From positions 3,463,501 to 3,517,500 of the forward strand of contig NC_134036.1 in the NCBI RefSeq assembly GCF_964204645.1: a DNA stretch of 54,000 bases, given 5' to 3'. The translations under genes were made by a program, and so were the position numbers. Shown piece after piece: positions 49,387 through 54,000 of the stretch (positions within the stretch are counted from its first letter, which is position 1; every line of letters starts with the position of its first letter). Under the pieces are notes generated by a model, which did no database searches, was not told the origin of the DNA, and saw only the letters and a program-made list of their open reading frames with translations. This stretch comes from Tubulanus polymorphus. Lineage: Eukaryota; Nemertea; Palaeonemertea; Tubulaniformes; Tubulanidae.

Positions 49387-49843
49387 TAAGTCACTATCGG
49401 TGACACCGAGTTTCCTGAAATTACGCGACGACGTACGTACGTCTCGTACGACAATAAAATCATCGCTGCGCCGTGTTCACGAATTATTTATCACATGATT
49501 GTCACTCTCTTTCGACTATGATTGCCTGGTGTCATCAGCGTGCCGACAATAACCTCCTTGAATCAGGTGTGTTCATATAGATATAGATATCTTACCGATC
49601 AAAGAATCCAAATCTACCCCACGTGTCCCTGATTCTCAAAATTCCCTAATTGAATCATAAGATATCCGCAGTGGGGGTTGTTTCTTATTTCGATAATCAA
49701 GAGGTTCCCTCCCTGTGCCACTCGTCACCACCAAGATTGAGCGAGACCCCAAAAATTTCGAATTCATAAGTTATCCTCAGTGAGGGCCGTTTCTTATCGG
49801 GCAGTTCCTTGTGTCACTCGGGGACCGGTCACACTACACTCAC

Positions 49844-49909
49844 CTGTCCGAGATTATTACGGGAATCGGTGAAATCTGATTTTGGTCCTCCACCGATCAC
49901 AGCGGCCAT
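49844..49909 (-). CDS. TCF4/TCF12: E-protein exon 3, in-frame 22-codon exon
   Basis: A 66-nt exon lies between a very strong acceptor (long pyrimidine run ending TTTTTTCTCCAG) and a consensus donor CAG|GTGAGT. It is phase 0 on both sides, so it joins the AD1 exon to the 46.9-kb exon without a shift. The peptide begins MAAVIGGGPKSDF and ends DSRNNLGQ. It has no domain I recognise and no clear counterpart in vertebrate E-proteins, where AD1 is followed directly by the 'GKNGPT' exon; it may therefore be lineage-specific or skippable. The exon opens with ATG-GCC, so a transcript starting in the preceding intron could in principle initiate here. It lies only about 0.3 kb downstream of the AD1 exon. 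Confidence 0.8.
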
Positions 49910-50225
49910 CTGGAGAAAAAAGAAAACAGAAACTGAAACATTTCAAAAATATCGCAACGAACGGCAGCCTGTCTTCTTTACCAACACCAGGGGCAGCAGT
50001 CGCTCAATAGTTGTTTCAACAAAACCGGCGGATAGTAGACGCGATGAACTTTTTTATAGTCACTTTGTCAACTATCCACAGGTTTAACTCTAACCAACAG
50101 GCCGCTGACATCAGACAGTTTATCAGCGAGCTTTCAAAGAGGACCTCGCACTGTGAGGACGACGAGAGTCTGTGTAGGATACCGATTGATACACCTGCGT
50201 ACGTACAGACAACGCGAACACTTAC

Positions 50226-50298
50226 CGCGCTGAAATCGAGGAGGTCACTGAGCTCTTTGTCGGTTGCTACATTCATTATTTCACCACCCCCAGCAACC
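50226..50298 (-). CDS. TCF4/TCF12: E-protein start exon carrying activation domain 1 (AD1)
   Basis: The exon is preceded by a strong acceptor (TATTTTCAG) and followed by the donor GTAAGT. The first 22 bases are 5' UTR; coding starts at the ATG at 50276-50274 and gives 17 codons, MNVATDKELSDLLDFSA, ending in phase 0. The core TDKELSDLLDFSA is essentially identical to AD1 of vertebrate E2A, HEB and TCF4, whose LDFS helix recruits p300/CBP KIX and TAF4/ETO-family partners. Vertebrate proteins reach the core after a similarly short leader, and the exon boundary after DFSA is in the same place. An acceptor upstream of the ATG means at least one noncoding 5' exon lies at higher coordinates. This is the most secure call in the window. 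Confidence 0.94.
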
Positions 50299-50499
50299 CT
50301 GAAAATACAGATAAAATACGAGAATATAACGCATAAGTAATCATGAACGCACACGACAATATCAAAGTAATTAACAAAATGGCCGTTATCTTATTCGCGT
50401 AAGTACATGCATAGTTAACATTTATCCGCAGGGCTATTAGAAGTAACCTATCTATTAATATTTAAACAACGCACACAGGCGTATATATACACCTAGCCT

Positions 50500-50740
50500 A
50501 CGTAGCAAGACGGCTCGCCGGAGCCAACGAGCGAGCGATCCATCATCGAGAGGATAGAGAAGAAAGAGATAGATGGTCGCTCGGAGGCGGAGCGCGCGCG
50601 CGCGAGTATCGTTTTAACGCGGCGGCCATGTTTTTGTTTCTCGTGCTCGAAATAAACAGCGACTCCACACCCCCTAAAGCTGTAACGTTGAATGAAGTGA
50701 TCTATATACATCGCACGCACATACACGCACAGCACTGATT
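50500..50740 (-). promoter_or_regulatory. CpG-rich candidate promoter with YY1-like site
   Basis: Just upstream of the AD1 start exon on the minus strand lies a GC-rich patch with a run of alternating CG (50590-50604). A YY1-like AACATGGCCGCC lies at 50622-50633 (minus strand), a motif often positioned at transcription starts of CpG promoters. The AD1 exon needs a noncoding exon upstream and this is the nearest promoter-like sequence. No TATA box is seen and a clear exon 1 donor was not identified. Confidence 0.4.
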
Positions 50741-51279
50741 CATATACTCATATACTATATCGCAGTGGTGGTGGTACCTGAAGCGCTCTCAGGGGCCGGT
50801 TACTCGTAAAACCAGTCCGCGCGCATCATCTCGCGTTTCTACTATTAGATAACTATTGCGAACGAAAATCTACTTTAAATTTCTAAACAGATCGGATCCC
50901 ATATTTTCTCGAAAGAAAAAGAATCTTAGTTGCTCCTCGAAAAATTAGCTATTAAAAATTGCGGAATTCTTTAAGAGAATTAGAATAGATGAGTTAACTG
51001 GATGAGTTTACTCATCGCGCATTTCGATATCATTATGAATAAATACACCGGTACATTATAGGTGAGTTATAATACGTGGAATTTAAAAGGTTGGCATCGG
51101 ATGAGTTGAGTTTACAGTCTGTATAAATGTCGTAATCATGTTGTAGGCAGGCGGGTTCCGCGCATGAAACTTAAGTCCGCGGTCTTAAAGTCTTAGGACC
51201 GGTCTTAAACGAGTAATAGCTCGTCGATATATAATTAAGATTGACCGCGGAACATGAGTTTACCGACGCGGTATGTACG

Positions 51280-51610
51280 GATACCTATACAGGATGACGA
51301 CTTTTAAACAATATAAGCGCGCACAGATGCCGACGACGACTTTGTCGCCAAGATTTTCCCTCCAAGCCGCATCGAGAATAACGTCGAATAGGACGCGCTG
51401 TGCGTTGAATGCAAGCGGCGCTTAATCGATCGCGCCTGGCGACTGCTGTTACTCGGTATCGAGATTTCCGTGGGAATTTACCGATCGGCCCGCAGCTGAC
51501 GAACAACGCACGACGACGACGATATATACCATCCTTATCCTTCAGCGCCCGTTGCCGTCGTCCTCGTCGCACGATACAAACATGGCTGCCTTCATAACGT
51601 ACACTATGAC
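51280..51610. promoter_or_regulatory. CpG-rich patch, possible second promoter or enhancer
   Basis: This stretch is rich in CG dinucleotides (repeated CGACGACGAC, GCGCAC) and carries another YY1-like AACATGGCTGCC at 51580-51591 on the plus strand. The long open frame here on the minus strand is Arg-rich low-quality translation of CG repeats, so I do not call a gene. Promoter or enhancer use is inference. Confidence 0.25.
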
Positions 51611-52519
51611 ATCATCGAATTCAAGGGCTAATGTAGACACTTCATACAAGATGGATTAAACAGAGTGAGCGCTGTTATTGGACTCGCTTTTCCCCAACTA
51701 TTCCCTGACACGCACACGTTTTCCCTGAACTATGTTACAACAGTTCATGAGAAATCCCTGACTTTTTCAATGAAAAGAAAGTTCCCAGAGATTTTTAGGT
51801 AAGCGGTGCCACCCTGTTAATGGCACTTCCCGGATGAGATGGCCACCATCCCCCGTGACACCATTTTCGCAAGAAGACTACCTCCTTAACATCCTCCTTT
51901 CATAGCTGTGTTCCATAGATCAAATCTCTGGCAGGCAGTTTGATGATGTCATTAGGGGATCTGGGAGGCGGCCATCTTTTATAGAATGGTTGGGATCAGG
52001 AGACACGGGTGGTATCCTCGGAAAATCTAAACAAAACTGTAAAAACTACGAACTGATTATCTACAAGTATAGATGGCGACACCGGCGAGGTCAATGCCCC
52101 TATCGCCGAAAGGTTCCCTAAAGCGCAGACCCAAACCCGATATATCGATGATTGAAAATAAACAAGAAAAAAAACCTCAGGGAATTTAACTTTACTGGCG
52201 ACATCACCGAGAGAATGATTATCGATAAAAGAATAGCATCGAAATATAATTCATCATCATCATCATCGTCGTCGTCATCATCATCATCATCGCAATTTCT
52301 TGGCGGTTGATTTTTCGTAAAAGAACTCGATGAACACATGTTCGATTCCCACACACACACATATCTGCTACTGAATATCATCGGCTACGAAAAACATTAC
52401 GTCGAAGATGACATTCAACTTGTTTTGATGTCCGCCCACCCTCCTTCCTCGACGGCATTAGGAGACTCGACCTCGTAAGATTTCGACCTTGGTGGCGCTG
52501 TAGTAAAACTCTTACACAT

Positions 52520-52815
52520 TCCTCCCCCATTGGCTTTGAACCTGATGGCATCGCGAGACCCTGCCAAGTTCTTCCCTAGCAGGGATTTAAGCCTGATGGC
52601 ATCATGAGACCCTGCCAAGTTCTTCCCTAGCAGGGATTCAAACCTCATGGCATCCTGAGACCCTGCCAAGTTCTTCCCTAGCAGGGATTCAAACCTCATG
52701 TAGCAGGGATTTAAGCCTGATGGCAATGCCAGACTCGACCTTAAAAGATTTTGCCTCCTTGGTGGCGATCACAAGATCCAACGACGTTCCTCCATCGCGG
52801 AGATTTGAACCTGAT
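52520..52815. repeat. 50-bp minisatellite family, third locus
   Basis: About four units with GAGACCCTGCCAAGTTCTTC and GCAGGGATTCAAACCTCATG, the same family and orientation as at 39.1 kb but diverged. Confidence 0.75.
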
Positions 52816-53335
52816 ACGACCCTATGAAATCCCCCACCTTATTCAGGACTAGCCGCATACACTATGAGAATGAGAGGCTACAGGAAATATGACAAAAGGA
52901 ACAGTAAATGCAACTAGCGAACTGTCAACAACAACATCTGTACGTGACACATCAATTGGGCAGCGAATTACGCGATGGACACTGTAGAGAATGGATAGGC
53001 ATGGTCAAACTACGCACACCAAAACTAAGCTAGAATTTGGATTGCATAGAGATGACTCCGGGACAACATATGAAGTTGACCGACACTACCTACAATACTT
53101 CCACATCCAGTCCAGGTCTTTCACTTCCTAATAGATAACTAACTACCAAATAGATTTTTCACTGATCAATTTACTCTTGAAGGGATGGTCACGATAGCCC
53201 GCAATGAACAATAACCAATGCCCCGATAGGTGGTGCCAAGCGGACTAGGCAGGTCAGTGAATTGTATATTTCATCACCTATATCTCAAGAAACTTAGTAG
53301 TTACGAACGAAGACACCATGCACCGCGGCCTATAC

Positions 53336-53413
53336 CGACGAGTAGTAGTATATGGAGTTCGCGTAGAATTCGCGAGGAATCGTCGAATAATTCAATAAAT
53401 CCGAGGAATCCAT
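53336..53413 (-). CDS. Candidate alternative first coding exon with AD1-like motif (MDSSDLLNYS)
   Basis: An ATG in good context (GAAATGG) opens 26 codons: MDSSDLLNYSTIPREF then YANSIYYYSS. The frame then meets a GT (TCG|GTATAG) in phase 0; without splicing it stops at the next codon but one. SSDLLNYS aligns with LSDLLDFS of AD1, with Asp to Asn and Phe to Tyr changes only, and sits at the same short distance from the initiator. Phase 0 fits splicing to 49844-49909, bypassing the usual start exon; joining to the normal start exon would meet a stop in its 5' UTR. Weak points: the donor is not strong, and several upstream ATGs occur in the 80 bases before it. Confidence 0.42.
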
Positions 53414-53671
53414 TTCGACAACATATAAAACAAGCATATCTGCCGGCTAATCGCGATATCATAATATTACCGCAACGCATACCTTCACCAGGGGGAGAGA
53501 ACCTACATTAACTACCGCTACATTACCAGTCGCTTCGGTACGATATACACTCGATACTCGAGCCCGGTCTACAGCAACATGCTGCAGGCTTATATAGACC
53601 GCGTCTTACATGGATGGATATATGGATGACCTTATGTAGACTGACCATTAGCAAACTCAGCACCTTAATCA

Positions 53672-53936
53672 GGACGGGCATTTTTGTGACTCGCTTTTTC
53701 CCCAGTTTTTCCCCGACTATTACCTTGCTTACCCTGACTTGATCCGCTAAGGATCGGATCAATTAACACAGTCAAATATGTAAGACACTTGATTAAAAGC
53801 GCGATCTAGCAATCTCAACACATTTCCCTGATCTTATTTTTTAGCTCCGATTTCGACTTCTTTACAAAATTCTTTGGCTCGTGTATGAAAAAAGCAAATT
53901 TCCCGACTTGACCCCCCCCCCTGATATCCAGGTAAG
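53672..53936. mobile_element. 'CCCTGAC' family copy near the candidate AD1-like exon
   Basis: Shares CCCTGACTTGATCCGCTAAG and GCGATCTAGCAATCTCAACA with the other copies; the ends are decayed. It lies about 260 bp upstream, in minus-strand sense, of the MDSSDLL exon. Confidence 0.65.
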
Positions 53937-54000
53937 CGCCCGCTGATTGTGTCGAGAAAAACCTATACGAACGAATCCAAAATCAATCACACGAGTTACC

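Larger units (their letters stand above)
46956..49843. other. Intron between exons 3 and 4
   Basis: Contains an inverted repeat just upstream of exon 4, a degenerate region with many GGTAAGTCA-like words (47130-47460), a CpG-plus-ATTA patch (47480-47860), a palindromic MITE (48218-48361) and a poly-G tract (49165-49178). Confidence 0.5.
1..50298 (-). other. TCF4/TCF12: Gene body of an E-protein transcription factor (5' and middle part; 3' end outside window)
   Basis: This entry collects the minus-strand exons that assemble into the N-terminal half of a class I bHLH E-protein. These nuclear factors dimerise with tissue-specific bHLH proteins and bind CANNTG E-boxes. Recognition rests on the AD1 motif KELSDLLDFSA followed, in order, by exons resembling vertebrate TCF4/TCF12 segments: GKNGPT, the SDNL..PFV block, LSPAGKPGSPYY and a basic NLS-like stretch. 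Splice sites are canonical and phases agree at all but one junction. The bHLH domain, AD2 and the 3' UTR were searched for and not found, so they should lie beyond base 1. I infer family membership, not the exact paralogue; most invertebrates have a single E-protein gene. Confidence 0.9.
50741..54000. other. Sequence upstream of the E-protein start exon
   Basis: Besides the CpG patch, AD1-like candidate exon and repeats listed separately, this holds an ATC/CGT trinucleotide tract (52254-52292) and ordinary AT-rich DNA. No other gene is supported. Confidence 0.45.

Noticed and set aside
51285-51572. 95-codon Arg-rich minus-strand frame
   Set aside because: CGA/CGT repeat translation in a CpG-rich patch; better explained as regulatory DNA.

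Overview
The window is intron-dominated DNA from an animal genome. Small exons with canonical GT/AG borders sit far apart on the minus strand, surrounded by minisatellites, inverted-repeat elements and microsatellites. No prokaryotic operon, rRNA, CRISPR array or complete mobile-element gene is seen. CpG is not obviously depleted, and repeat families recur many times. Together with a vertebrate-like E-protein N-terminus, this suggests a marine invertebrate bilaterian, possibly a spiralian such as a mollusc. The species cannot be fixed from the sequence.

The one gene I can name is a class I bHLH E-protein (TCF4/TCF12/E2A/daughterless family), read right to left. Its coding exons are: AD1 start exon at 50226-50276 (MNVATDKELSDLLDFSA), 49844-49909, 46892-46955, 24597-24652, 23358-23457, 21013-21139 and 19064-19119 (NLS-type basic stretch), then a probable in-frame exon at 11383-11466. 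The bHLH exons are not in the window, so the gene runs off past base 1. Reading phases agree at every junction except 23358-23457 to 21013-21139, where a small exon homologous to the vertebrate 'SYSSYGRE' exon appears to be missing or unrecognised.

Three further minus-strand exons look like alternative parts of the gene. 53336-53413 starts MDSSDLLNYS, resembling the AD1 core ELSDLLDFS. 35637-35676 has the same entry and exit phases as 46892-46955 and could replace it. 11383-11466 could be either a cassette exon or an alternative start exon. Alternative 5' exons that change the N-terminus are typical of vertebrate TCF4 and TCF12.

Region by region: 1-11 kb is intron with dense E-box clusters (CAGCTG and CACCTG), POU octamers and a 57-bp minisatellite element. 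11-19 kb holds the 11.4-kb exon, paired CTCF-like sites and a 40-bp degenerate array. 19-25 kb holds four exons plus MITEs and a 50-bp array with pol III-like boxes. 25-47 kb is the largest intron, with five tandem arrays, the optional 35.6-kb exon and a CTG repeat. 47-54 kb has the N-terminal exons, a CpG-rich candidate promoter near 50.6 kb and more repeats. E-boxes are the sites E-proteins bind, so the clusters raise the testable idea of autoregulation.
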